Assembly: GCA_016297555.1 (NCBI GenBank)
Contig: JAEDGK010000017.1
Coordinates: forward strand, 1-25,029
DNA: 25,029 nucleotides
Source: Clostridiaceae bacterium
Lineage (GTDB): Bacteria; Bacillota; Clostridia; Oscillospirales; Acutalibacteraceae
Direction of reading: 5' to 3'
Every line of letters starts with the position of its first letter. The stretch's first letter is position 1. Shown here piece after piece: positions 1-7,988 of the stretch. A program made the translations under genes and the position numbers. Below the pieces are notes generated by a model. That model was not told the origin of the DNA, did no database searches, and worked only from the letters and a program-made list of their open reading frames with translations.

Positions 1-30
1 CGCAATAATTCTTTTTGAAACTGAATTCAT
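1..30 (-). CDS. Start of an unidentified gene, truncated by the window edge
   Basis: An ATG at 30-28 opens a minus-strand frame reading MNSVSKRIIA up to base 1. An AGAGG ribosome binding site at about 41-45 sits 10 nt upstream of the ATG, and 7 nt upstream of an in-frame TTG at 33-31 that could be the true start. The gene lies 61 nt downstream of the thiN stop codon in the same direction and could be co-transcribed with it. Ten residues are too few to identify a family. Confidence 0.4.
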   Translation of the reverse strand, partial: MNSVSKRIIA

Positions 31-91
31 CAATATTTTACCTCTCTGTTATTTTGTTTTTTATATATTTTAACTTATGGCTGCAACAAAG

Positions 92-712
92 TCAAGATTT
101 GGGCAAAGAATAAACAATAATTGCCGTTCCGTTTCCAATTACAATCTCGCTTTCAACACCGAGAAATTCATTGCTTACCCCGAGCGGAAACAGATTGTTG
201 AGTTCCGCATTTTCAAGAGGATATTTAAGCCCTCTGAGGCAAACGCCCGTACATTTGTCGGAATGAGCAAAAATCGATATATAGCCGTTATATGCAGAGT
301 CAAATCTTAATGTTTTTGCGGTAACTGCGGTTATAACCGTTGAACCGTCAAAAATACTTGCTTGCATATTTTTTTCGGCAAGAGAAGCGATAAGCTGAAT
401 ATTAGCAAGTGTGTGCTCAATTCTTCCTCCCGAAGCTCCGTAAATATTAAATCGGCTGTATCCGCACTTAATTCCTTCGCTGACTGCGGCATAAGTGTCG
501 GTAACATCTTTTTCGGGTTTTAATCTGATGATTTTTTCTCCCTCCGGCGCTTTGCCGAGCGAATCAAAATCGCCGATAACAATGTCGGGTTTAATTCCCG
601 CCCGTTGCAGATATTTATATCCTCCGTCGGCGGCGATAACAATATCGCCGTCTTTTTTTGTAAAATCAAGCTTTTTACATTCACCTGCTCCGACAATATA
701 GCAAATACTCAC
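92..712 (-). CDS. thiN: Thiamine pyrophosphokinase
   Basis: Cytosolic enzyme that transfers pyrophosphate from ATP to thiamine, giving thiamine diphosphate. The 206-residue product has the family signature in order: AADGG (27-31), GDFDS (47-51) with the acidic metal/ATP residues, EKDVTDT (67-73) and GGRIEHTLANI (95-105), followed by a beta-rich thiamine-binding half. The length is normal for the family. The start is a GTG at 712, with GGGGAG about 5 nt upstream, and no better ATG lies nearby. A sigma-A-like promoter and a palindrome lie directly upstream, so the gene can be transcribed independently of the lipoprotein gene that ends at 771. The motif order makes the call secure. Confidence 0.93.
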   Translation of the reverse strand: MSICYIVGAGECKKLDFTKKDGDIVIAADGGYKYLQRAGIKPDIVIGDFDSLGKAPEGEKIIRLKPEKDVTDTYAAVSEGIKCGYSRFNIYGASGGRIEHTLANIQLIASLAEKNMQASIFDGSTVITAVTAKTLRFDSAYNGYISIFAHSDKCTGVCLRGLKYPLENAELNNLFPLGVSNEFLGVESEIVIGNGTAIIVYSLPKS

Positions 713-740
713 GGTATCTCCCCTCTCAAACGGTATTTAC

Positions 741-757
741 TGTAATATTTTATTACA
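741..757. promoter_or_regulatory. Palindrome over the thiN -10 box, possible operator
   Basis: TGTAATA-TTT-TATTACA is a perfect 7-bp inverted repeat with a 3-bp centre, lying over the predicted -10 box. An outer CGGTA (731-735) / TACCG (760-764) pair nearly encloses it. Its position fits a repressor site. No candidate regulator is identified, and AT-rich palindromes also arise by chance. Confidence 0.3.
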
Positions 758-774
758 ATTACCGCCTTTGTCAA
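747..774 (-). promoter_or_regulatory. Predicted sigma-A promoter of thiN
   Basis: On the minus strand, TTGACA (774-769) and TAAAAT (752-747) are separated by 16 bp. The -35 box overlaps the stop codon of the upstream lipoprotein gene. Transcription would start around 740, leaving a leader of about 28 nt before the GTG start. Confidence 0.65.
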
Positions 775-2396
775 GAGAAAATCTTTTTATACCACGGAAC
801 ATAATCACTTACGGCAGTTTCGACAGGAGTTGAAACCGCTTTTTCGACGGCGGGTGTGTTATATACAAACATCAGGCTTGTATTCATATTCTCCGTGCTT
901 TCCGTAAACAAGCCGTATTCTCTGCCGAAGCTTAGCCATTTTTCGGCAAGCTCAACCAGAATGTCGCCGTTGTCAACCAATCCGCCGTATTTATCCTCAA
1001 ACCTTTTAAGGTCATCGGCGTCAATGCTTTCAAGCAGACTTTCAAGCACTTTTGTTCCGTCTTCATTCATAATCGAAGTCAGAGCGTTAAGCTCGTCGGA
1101 GTTATCGGAAATAACCTTGCTGATTTCGGAAAGTGCCTCTATTGTTTCAGGCAGTTTTGCAATTTCCGCCTGAATTTCGGGGCGTTCCATATCCTTTTGG
1201 AGCTCTTCAAGCACGGGGCTGATTTCGTTAAAACCGTCAACAATTCCCGGGAGCTTTGACATAAGTGCTTGCACTGACGGGTCTGAAAGAAGTTTAAGAG
1301 CCGCTTTAACATCGGGATCGTTAAGTGTTTCAAGCATTGTGCTTATCGCTTCGGCGTTTTCGGGGGTAGCATATTTGCTGATAAGTGATATCAGATTTCT
1401 GTTGTTGTTATAAAGCTTTAAGGCGTCGTCAAGTATACCTGTTATTGACTCTATTTTGCTTTTATCAGAAAGCAGACCGTAGATTATTCTGTCAGGGTCA
1501 ATTTTGTTCAGGACGTTTTGAAAGCTTTTCAGGGCAGCAAGCGTGTTTTTTAGGTCATCGACCGTTTCGGGCATTGCGATATCAAGATTAAGCGATGCAA
1601 TGGGCAAAACGGCGAAGTACATATTTGAAAGAGAAAAGTTTTCGGTTTTTGCTGTTACCGTTACTTCATCGGAAACAATAAGCCCGCCGACATCGCCGAG
1701 ATTCTTATCCTTGAAGTCAAGGCTTTCTGCAAAGCCGGGCATACCCGTAAAAACTACAATTTCTTTTGAGCCGTCGCCGAGAGACTGACCGTTTTTAACG
1801 CTCACAGCCGAGAAAACGCCCTCGGGCAAAATCATACCGCCTACAACGAGAACGGGCAGATAAACACTGTGCTTTTTGCCGCTGACTGCTACCTGCTTTG
1901 AAGCGTTGTTGCTCATTTTGATTTTTATTGCCACATCTCCGCTTTTACCTGCAATGTCATCGGCAGATACTTCCTTGCCGTTGAGTGAATAGCTTATATC
2001 AATCGAAACAGGCGGTTCTTTATCAGTTGTGCCGCTGTAATATAAATCTGTTTCGGGCATATGCCAGCGAAGCTTTTCGCCGTCAACAACGGGCAAAACC
2101 TCGCTTTTGACATTGGTTATATTTTCAAGCGAGCTTATGTCGTCAACATAAACCTCGCCCTTATCGGTATGAAGCCAATCGGTAACATTCACCTTTTCAA
2201 CTTTGCCTGCGGAATTAAGATTTACATAAACCGTTTCGGTTTTAAGAACCTCTCCTGCGGGAGTATCATAATATTGCTGAACATATTCGGGCTTTTGGGT
2301 CTCAGGCTCTTTGTTTTCGGCTTCTTTTCCCGAACAGGCGGCAAGAGAAAGCATTGAAAAAGCGGTAAGAGCCGCAACAATTCTTTTAATTTTCAC
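771..2396 (-). CDS. Lipoprotein partner of the adjacent MMPL transporter, function unknown
   Basis: I place the start at a GTG (2396-2394) because AAGGGG lies about 8-9 nt upstream and the product then begins exactly with a lipoprotein signal: KIKR, a hydrophobic stretch, and a lipobox LAAC with Cys21. The frame stays open upstream to a TTG at 2438, but that start lacks a comparable site. The 541-residue product is predicted to be anchored to the outer face of the membrane. Residues ~40-300 look beta-rich. Residues ~300-500 are helical with recurring leucines (LKNTLAALKSFQNVL, LSDPSVQALMSKLPGIVDGFNEI), suggesting a long coiled region. It overlaps the MMPL stop by 11 nt, so translation is probably coupled. 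I recognise no catalytic motif. By context it could be an extracytoplasmic accessory of the transporter, similar in style to the helical insert seen in some Firmicute MMPL proteins. Confidence 0.75.
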   Translation of the reverse strand: MKIKRIVAALTAFSMLSLAACSGKEAENKEPETQKPEYVQQYYDTPAGEVLKTETVYVNLNSAGKVEKVNVTDWLHTDKGEVYVDDISSLENITNVKSEVLPVVDGEKLRWHMPETDLYYSGTTDKEPPVSIDISYSLNGKEVSADDIAGKSGDVAIKIKMSNNASKQVAVSGKKHSVYLPVLVVGGMILPEGVFSAVSVKNGQSLGDGSKEIVVFTGMPGFAESLDFKDKNLGDVGGLIVSDEVTVTAKTENFSLSNMYFAVLPIASLNLDIAMPETVDDLKNTLAALKSFQNVLNKIDPDRIIYGLLSDKSKIESITGILDDALKLYNNNRNLISLISKYATPENAEAISTMLETLNDPDVKAALKLLSDPSVQALMSKLPGIVDGFNEISPVLEELQKDMERPEIQAEIAKLPETIEALSEISKVISDNSDELNALTSIMNEDGTKVLESLLESIDADDLKRFEDKYGGLVDNGDILVELAEKWLSFGREYGLFTESTENMNTSLMFVYNTPAVEKAVSTPVETAVSDYVPWYKKIFS

Positions 2397-4473
2397 GGAT
2401 TTTATCCCCTTTCTTCCAATTAAAGGTTGTTTTCTCAATCAGCTTTTCGCAAATGCAAAGTATAGCGGGCAGGCAAATCATAATTATTAGCGCGCTTATT
2501 ACGGCGCCTCTTGCAAGCATAGCACAAATGCTCTTTACAAGCATAACATTGCATACCAGATATACTCCAAAGGTTGCACAGAAGAAAACGAGCGCACTTT
2601 GGAATATCGATCTGCAAGAAGCGGTTGCGGCGTCTTTTACTGCCTGTGTTTTATCTTTGCCGCTGCGAAGCTCTTCACGGTATCTTGTAGTCATTAAAAT
2701 AGCGTAGTCAACCGTAGCACCAAGCTGAACACATCCGATGACCGTGGGTGCAATAAACGGAACCTCCGCTCCCGTTATGAAAGATATTGCTTCGTTAATC
2801 AGAATTGCAAGCTCAATGGAAGCAACAAGAATAACGGGAATACTGATTGATTTGAAGCATATGGCAATCAGAACAAATATTGCCGCGATTGAAATAATGC
2901 TTGTAATTTTAAAGTCGCGGTCGGTAACGGTAACCAAGTCTTTGGCAAGCGCACCCTCGCCTGTTATATAGCCGTTTTCATCGTATTTATGCAAAATATC
3001 AAGCAGAGTGTCTATTTGGGCGTTTCCGCTGTCGGTTGCCGGGCCGTAGACGGAATTAATCATCATAAGTCGGTAACCGCCCTTTTGACATATTTCCTTA
3101 ACACTGTCGGGGATTATATCCTCGGGAATTGCAGAGCCGACAAAGGAATTGAGCGAAAGAACGGTTGAAATTCCGTCAACCTGCTCAAATTCGTTTACCA
3201 TTTTTGAAACATCACGGGAGGGTATATCTTCATCAATGATAACAAAGTGGGTTGTAGCCATATTGAAATCTGTTTTGAGCTTTGAAAGCGAAGCTACGGA
3301 ACTCATATCCTGCGGCAAAGCTTTTTCAAAATCGTAGTAGATATTGGCGTTGTTCTTCATAACTATTGACGGAACTATCAGAATAAGAAAAACAGCGGCA
3401 ATAACCTTTCTGTGCTTTACACTGAAAGCGGCAAGACCGTCAAATTTCGGAATAAGCGGTTTGTGACGAAATCTGTGTATTGGGGTGTGAAACATCAAAA
3501 GCATTGAAGGCAAAACAATTACAACGCTGAGAACTCCAAGAATTACTCCCTTTGACATTACGATGCCGATATCAAGTCCGAGTGTAAAGCTCATAAAGCA
3601 AAGAGCAAGGAAGCCGAAAACGGTTGTCATTGAGCTGCCGACAAGAGAAACGAAGGTTTTGAAAATTGCGCGGGACATTGCTTCCTTTCGGTCAGATGCT
3701 TTCAGAAGTTCTTCATCGTATCTGTCCATAAGAAATACCGAATAGTCCATAGTAACGCCGAGCTGAAGTATGGCTGCAATGCTTTGTGTTATATAAGAAA
3801 TGCTTCCCGTTAAGTTTGTGCCCATATTGTAGATAACCGCGTATCCGAGAGCAAGCAGCAAAACAAACGGCAAAATCCAAGACTCCATTGTAAATGAAAG
3901 AGCAATAAGCGCAAGCGCAACGGCAATCGCTATATAAATAGGCGCCTCCGTTTCTACAAGATCCCTTGTATCTGCCATAATTGCCGACATTCCGCTTAAA
4001 AAGCACTGCTTATTCATAAGCGATTTTATATCTTTAATAGCCTGCATGGTTATTTCCGAAGAGCTCCCGTTTTCAAATTGAACCATCATCATAGTGGCAT
4101 TGCCGTCGGTAGAATAGAATATATTTTTTACAACATCGGGCAGCATACTCTGAGGAATGGAAATATCCGCAAAAGTATCTGTCCAAGTTACGCTTTTTAC
4201 GCCGTTAACGGCTGCTACTTTTTCTTTAACAGCGGCAACATCCTTGCTCGGCATATCTTCAATTACAAGAAAAGCGTTCGCCGAATTTCCGAAGACCTCG
4301 TCAAGAATGACCTCTCCTTTTACGGAGTCGAGATCTTCGGGCAGATATGACATTATGTCATAGTTTATCTGCATATTTATATACCCGAAAAAACACGGAA
4401 TTAATAGCAAGGTTGCAACAGTAAGTATTATTTTCGGGTGGTATGCTATGAAATGAGATATTTTTTCAATCAT
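2386..4473 (-). CDS. MMPL/RND-superfamily membrane transporter
   Basis: Proton-driven export protein of the MMPL type. The 695 residues show the duplicated RND layout: TM1 at ~12-32, an extracytoplasmic domain to ~175, a block of five or so TM segments to ~330, then TM7 at ~355-372, a second outer domain and a final TM block. The paired MMPL signatures are GVTMDYSVFLMDRYDEEL near 239-256 and LGATVDYAILMTTRYREEL near 584-602. Each carries an acidic Asp within a TM segment, expected for proton relay. The ATG at 4473 has GGGGGAG 9 nt upstream and overlaps the tetR stop by 8 nt. The substrate cannot be read from sequence; relatives export lipids, siderophores or drugs. The operator-flanked regulator upstream suggests ligand-induced efflux. 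Confidence 0.9.
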   Translation of the reverse strand: MIEKISHFIAYHPKIILTVATLLLIPCFFGYINMQINYDIMSYLPEDLDSVKGEVILDEVFGNSANAFLVIEDMPSKDVAAVKEKVAAVNGVKSVTWTDTFADISIPQSMLPDVVKNIFYSTDGNATMMMVQFENGSSSEITMQAIKDIKSLMNKQCFLSGMSAIMADTRDLVETEAPIYIAIAVALALIALSFTMESWILPFVLLLALGYAVIYNMGTNLTGSISYITQSIAAILQLGVTMDYSVFLMDRYDEELLKASDRKEAMSRAIFKTFVSLVGSSMTTVFGFLALCFMSFTLGLDIGIVMSKGVILGVLSVVIVLPSMLLMFHTPIHRFRHKPLIPKFDGLAAFSVKHRKVIAAVFLILIVPSIVMKNNANIYYDFEKALPQDMSSVASLSKLKTDFNMATTHFVIIDEDIPSRDVSKMVNEFEQVDGISTVLSLNSFVGSAIPEDIIPDSVKEICQKGGYRLMMINSVYGPATDSGNAQIDTLLDILHKYDENGYITGEGALAKDLVTVTDRDFKITSIISIAAIFVLIAICFKSISIPVILVASIELAILINEAISFITGAEVPFIAPTVIGCVQLGATVDYAILMTTRYREELRSGKDKTQAVKDAATASCRSIFQSALVFFCATFGVYLVCNVMLVKSICAMLARGAVISALIIMICLPAILCICEKLIEKTTFNWKKGDKIREN

Positions 4474-5071
4474 TCTGTTTTTCTCCCCCTTTTGCTATTA
4501 TTTTTATGACTGTCTGACATAAGGTTTCCCTTATTTCTTCAATTCCGTAAGGTTTCTGAAGAACGATTGCATCACAGCAAACTGAGCCTGTTAAATCGGT
4601 AATGATGTAAAGAGTTTTTCGGGCTTCTTCTTTGGTATAACCCTTTTTTATCAGTTTATAAACAAAGGAATCGACTGCGGTTTTAAGTTCGGAAACATCC
4701 TCTTTCATAATATCTCTTAAACAATGAGAAAGTTTTTTCTGCAAAAGAGCGGTTAACTCGCGATTGGCACAAAGATAATCTATTATGTAGTTCATAATGT
4801 CAACTGCAATATATTCCGGCTCTGCGCTTTCAAAATCTTGAATACTGTTAAAGGCTTCAAGCAGTATTCCTGCGCTTTTTTGAATAAGGAGCTGATCCAA
4901 AAGGTCATATTTATCTTTGAAATAAAGATAAAATGTTCCCTTTGCAACTCCTGCGGCTTTTACAACATCGTCAATCGCCGTCGAGTTAACGCTTTTTTGC
5001 ATAAAAAGCTCAGCGGCAGTTTCAAGGATTCTCTTTCGCTTAATCTGTTTGTTTTCAGTAGCGCTCGGCAT
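4466..5071 (-). CDS. TetR-family transcriptional regulator
   Basis: A 201-residue protein with a classic N-terminal TetR helix-turn-helix at about 12-60 (RILETAAELF, then VKAAGVAKGTFYLYFKDKYDLL) and a helical ligand-binding domain after it. The C-terminal region is typical in length but does not reveal a ligand. It is the first gene of a three-gene unit with the MMPL transporter and lipoprotein. The ATG at 5071 follows AAAGG by about 9 nt. Two copies of a TetR-like operator flank its promoter, so autorepression and control of the transporter are the natural inference. Confidence 0.92.
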   Translation of the reverse strand: MPSATENKQIKRKRILETAAELFMQKSVNSTAIDDVVKAAGVAKGTFYLYFKDKYDLLDQLLIQKSAGILLEAFNSIQDFESAEPEYIAVDIMNYIIDYLCANRELTALLQKKLSHCLRDIMKEDVSELKTAVDSFVYKLIKKGYTKEEARKTLYIITDLTGSVCCDAIVLQKPYGIEEIRETLCQTVIKIIAKGGEKQND

Positions 5072-5100
5072 ATCATCAAACCTTTCCGATTGGAATAAAA

Positions 5101-5149
5101 TGACTAACGGTCACTTTTTATAAAGTATCATAAAAATGACCGTTAGTCA
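5101..5149. promoter_or_regulatory. Duplicated TetR-type operator
   Basis: TGACTAACGGTCA (5101-5113) and its exact reverse complement TGACCGTTAGTCA (5137-5149) form a perfect 13-bp inverted repeat with a 23-bp spacer. Each copy is itself a dyad (TGAC-N5-GTCA) of the type bound by many TetR repressors. The copies are 36 bp apart centre to centre and bracket the promoter, which fits two repressor dimers occluding RNA polymerase. Confidence 0.8.
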
Positions 5150-5150
5150 A
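5122..5150 (-). promoter_or_regulatory. Predicted promoter of the tetR-MMPL-lipoprotein unit
   Basis: TTGACT (5150-5145) lies 17 bp from TACTTT (5127-5122), a good -35 box with a weak -10 box. GATACT two bases earlier is an alternative. The -35 box is embedded in one operator copy, and the start-site region overlaps the other. Confidence 0.5.
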
Positions 5151-5189
5151 TATTTTGGGGATATAATTAACAAAAAGTTAAAAATATTA

Positions 5190-5233
5190 AAACCCGTGTA
5201 ATATTTGTTGATTAAACAAATACAACACGGGTT
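5190..5233 (-). terminator. Rho-independent terminator after alr
   Basis: On the minus strand, AACCCGTGT (5233-5225) pairs perfectly with ACACGGGTT (5199-5191). An inner stem, TATTTGTT/AACAAATA, follows after a 2x2 mismatch. The T-rich run TTTTAATATTTTTAACTTTTT extends downstream from 5190. It lies 14 nt after the alr stop and would end the seven-gene operon before the tetR promoter. Confidence 0.85.
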
Positions 5234-5247
5234 AAAACTATTAAATC

Positions 5248-6405
5248 TCAATCGGCAAGTTCGCCGTTTTCATAATAAAGACGCATAACGCGCGGCATAA
5301 ATGTGCACACAACCTCATAGTTAAAGCTCTCGCACATCTGCCCAAGCTGTTCGGCAGTTATTGTTTCTCCGTTACTGCTGCCCATAATTATTACATGGTC
5401 GCCGATTTTGGCATCTTTAATATCGGTTATATCAACCATAATCTGATCCATACAGACCTTGCCTGTTATCGGAGCTTTTTTGCCGTTAATCAAAACATAT
5501 CCTTTGTTGGAAAAGGCTCTGTTAAAGCCGTCGGCATAACCGATGCAAACGGTGGCTATTTTACGCTTTTCGGGCGCAATATAAATATGACCGTAACCGA
5601 CGCCCGTTCCCGCCTCAATCTCTTTAATATGGATAATGTGGCTCACAACTTCCATTGCGGGAGTCAGAGAAACGCTGTCCTTTTTTACTTCATCCGACGG
5701 ATAAAGCCCGTAAAGCGATATTCCCATTCTGACCATATCATAACTGAAATCAAAATCGATTATGCTTGCGCTGTTGCAAATATGCTTAACGGGAATGGTA
5801 AGTCCTCTTTCTTCGAGCATTGCTATGAAATTATCAAATCTCTTTTTCTGACCGAGGGCGCAGGCCTTATCTTCTGCATCGGCACAGGCGAAATGGCTGA
5901 AAATTCCCTCAATACGGATATTGGGAAGCTCCGATATTTTTTTGACCGTATCTGCACTTTTTTCGCTGTCCTTAAAGCCTATGCGGCTCATACCTGTGTC
6001 AACGGCAATATGAATTACGGCAGTCTTTCCGAGCCTGCAAGCTTCCTGCGAAAGCATTTCAGCGTCTTCATAACGGTAAACCGACGGTATAAGTTCGTTA
6101 TTGATAAGAGCTTCAAACTGATAAGGGCTTGTGTACGAAAGAATTAAAATGGGATTTTTTATTCCGCCGTCACGCAGCTCAATAGCTTCTTCAATAACGG
6201 CAACAGCAAAGTAATCCGCTTTTTTTTCGAGTGCTTTTGCCACTCTGATTGCTCCGTGACCGTAAGCGTTGGCTTTAACAACAGCCATTGTCTTAACGCT
6301 TGACGGCACGCGGCTTTTTAAGCTGTCAAAATTACTTTTAATTGCATCAAGATCAATGCAGGCAAAGCTCCTGTGATAATCGTGATATTTATGATTACTG
6401 TTCAT
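5248..6405 (-). CDS. alr: Alanine racemase
   Basis: PLP enzyme that interconverts L- and D-alanine, supplying D-Ala for peptidoglycan or, in this operon, possibly for D-amino-acid metabolism. The 385-residue fold-III protein has the PLP lysine in AVVKANAYGHG (Lys44), the second catalytic base Tyr271 in GVGYGHIY, and the conserved CMDQ loop (318-321). Both catalytic residues are intact and the length is normal. The ATG at 6405 follows GGGTGA, and the preceding pxpA stop is only 12 nt upstream. It is the last gene of the dat-to-alr operon and is followed by a strong terminator. Placement behind a 5-oxoprolinase set is unusual for a biosynthetic alr and may reflect a catabolic role. Confidence 0.95.
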   Translation of the reverse strand: MNSNHKYHDYHRSFACIDLDAIKSNFDSLKSRVPSSVKTMAVVKANAYGHGAIRVAKALEKKADYFAVAVIEEAIELRDGGIKNPILILSYTSPYQFEALINNELIPSVYRYEDAEMLSQEACRLGKTAVIHIAVDTGMSRIGFKDSEKSADTVKKISELPNIRIEGIFSHFACADAEDKACALGQKKRFDNFIAMLEERGLTIPVKHICNSASIIDFDFSYDMVRMGISLYGLYPSDEVKKDSVSLTPAMEVVSHIIHIKEIEAGTGVGYGHIYIAPEKRKIATVCIGYADGFNRAFSNKGYVLINGKKAPITGKVCMDQIMVDITDIKDAKIGDHVIIMGSSNGETITAEQLGQMCESFNYEVVCTFMPRVMRLYYENGELAD

Positions 6406-6417
6406 AATAAGTCACCC

Positions 6418-7188
6418 TTAGCCGATTATATCTTTAATCGGGCATATTTCTATCCCCTGTTCCTCAAAGCCTGCACGGATTTTTTCAACAAAAAGCAAAG
6501 CCTTTTCGCTGTCGCCGTGAACACAGACCGACTGAGGATTAATGGAAATATAATTCCCGTTGATTGTTTTCACACGTTTATTTTTTATCATTTCCACAGT
6601 TCTTTCAACTGCCTCGTTTTCATCGGTTATCATTGCGCCGGGTTTGCTGCGGGCGACAAGAGTTCCGTCATCCTCATAGGCTCTGTCTGCAAAAATTTCG
6701 CTTGCAAAAACCGTTCCGACTTCCTCGGCGGCTTTCTGCATCATACTGCCCGAAAGAGCAAGCAGCGGCAGGTCTTTATCAAATTCATAAACCGCTTCGC
6801 AAACTGCGCGCGCAAGCTTATAATCCTTTGCCGCCATATTGTAAAGAGCGCCGTGAGGCTTAACATGAGAGAGCTTGATGCCTTCGGAAGCGCAAAAAGC
6901 CGTAAGAGCGCCAATCTGATAAATCATCATCGCTTTGACCTCATCGGGCGATGCGTTGAGATTTCTGCGTCCGAAGCCGACAAGATCGGGAAAACCCGGA
7001 TGTGCCCCGGCACAAACGCCGTTAAGTTTGCATAACTTAACGGTTTTCTGCATAATGAGCGGGTCACCTGCATGAAATCCGCAGGCAATGTTGGCGGAAG
7101 TGATAAGCGGAATTATCCTGTCATCAAGCCCTGCTTTATATGCGCCGAAGCCTTCTCCGAGATCCGAGTTCAAATCTATTTTAAACAT
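6418..7188 (-). CDS. pxpA: 5-oxoprolinase subunit A (LamB/YcsF family)
   Basis: Subunit A of the bacterial ATP-dependent 5-oxoprolinase PxpABC, which opens 5-oxoproline to glutamate. The 256-residue protein begins with the family hallmark DLNSDLGEGFG (5-15), followed by SANIACGFHAGDP and GAHPGFPDLVGFGRR, and later HVKPHGALYN. The length is normal. The ATG at 7188 follows AAGGA, with 4 nt separating it from the stop of the DUF1445 gene. Here pxpA is placed after pxpB, pxpC and the DUF1445 gene rather than at the head of the set. All three subunits are present and intact, so a functional complex is expected. Confidence 0.93.
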   Translation of the reverse strand: MFKIDLNSDLGEGFGAYKAGLDDRIIPLITSANIACGFHAGDPLIMQKTVKLCKLNGVCAGAHPGFPDLVGFGRRNLNASPDEVKAMMIYQIGALTAFCASEGIKLSHVKPHGALYNMAAKDYKLARAVCEAVYEFDKDLPLLALSGSMMQKAAEEVGTVFASEIFADRAYEDDGTLVARSKPGAMITDENEAVERTVEMIKNKRVKTINGNYISINPQSVCVHGDSEKALLFVEKIRAGFEEQGIEICPIKDIIG

Positions 7189-7192
7189 AAAA

Positions 7193-7978
7193 TCAGTCCT
7201 TAAGCAAAGTGTTTTTAATATCCGTTATAAACATATGTCCCGGAGCGTGTGAAATTGCAATTGAAGGCTTTGCGCTCATAACGGCAGACTGCGGTGTTAC
7301 TCCGCAGCACCAAAATACGGGTACCTCGCCGTCATTAATTGTTACGCTGTCACCGAAATCGGGCTTTGTGATGTCTTTTATTCCTATTTTTGACGGGTCG
7401 CCAATATGAATGGGAGCGCCGTGAACCCGAGGCATAGAGGCGGTTACGGTTACTGCCTTGATTACTTTATCCTGCGGAATCGGACGCATACTGACAACCA
7501 TTTTTCCGTGGAAAATTCCTGCTTCTTCACACTCAATATTTGTTAAAAACATAGGAACATTCTTGTTTTCTTCGATATGCCTGACGGGCACATCGGCTTC
7601 AAGCAGCTCAGACTCAAAAGAAAAAGAACAGCCAATGAGAAAATATACAAAATCGTCTCTCCAAAACTTATCAACGCTCGTATATTCGCCGGTCAGAATT
7701 CCGTTTTCGTAAACACGGTATTTCGGGATGTCGGTTGCGATATCCGCACCGTCTGCGGTGAACTTGGTTTTCCTGCTGCCGATGTCACCAACCTCAAGAA
7801 TGGGGCAGGACTTAGGATTCCTTTGAGCAAACAGCAAAAAATCATAAGCATATTCGCGCGGAAGTATCAGCAGATTTGCCTGTGCATAGCCTGCACACAT
7901 ACCGCTGGTTTGATATGTAATTTTTTCATTTCTTATCAGCTCCCTGACTTCTGCAGGGCTGACGGCTGAATAATCCAT
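7193..7978 (-). CDS. DUF1445/YcsI-family protein, N-terminal-half homologue of D-glutamate cyclase
   Basis: I start the gene at an ATG (7978-7976) because AAGGAG lies 6 nt upstream and the product then opens with the family-typical MDYSAVSPAEVRELIR. The frame remains open upstream into pxpC but without a site. The 261-residue product carries family features such as TSGMCAGYAQANLLILP, the CSFSFE segment near the middle, and HAPGHMFITDI at the C-terminus. This family is called putative hydro-lyase or D-glutamate cyclase, and it forms the N-terminal part of vertebrate DGLUCY, which cyclises D-glutamate to 5-oxo-D-proline. The gene lies 10 nt after pxpC and 4 nt before pxpA. The family call is firm; the activity is inferred from family and context. 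Confidence 0.85.
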   Translation of the reverse strand: MDYSAVSPAEVRELIRNEKITYQTSGMCAGYAQANLLILPREYAYDFLLFAQRNPKSCPILEVGDIGSRKTKFTADGADIATDIPKYRVYENGILTGEYTSVDKFWRDDFVYFLIGCSFSFESELLEADVPVRHIEENKNVPMFLTNIECEEAGIFHGKMVVSMRPIPQDKVIKAVTVTASMPRVHGAPIHIGDPSKIGIKDITKPDFGDSVTINDGEVPVFWCCGVTPQSAVMSAKPSIAISHAPGHMFITDIKNTLLKD

Positions 7979-7988
7979 ACCGTTCTCC

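Noticed and set aside
731..764. Hairpin after the lipoprotein gene as a terminator
   Set aside because: The stem is AT-rich and interrupted, and the following bases on the minus strand are not a T-run. It fits an operator over the thiN promoter better.
5395..6147. A 250-codon open frame on the plus strand opposite alr, and similar long plus-strand frames elsewhere (for example 6373-7035)
   Set aside because: They lie fully antisense to well-supported genes, have no recognisable motif, and are expected shadows of the minus-strand codon pattern.
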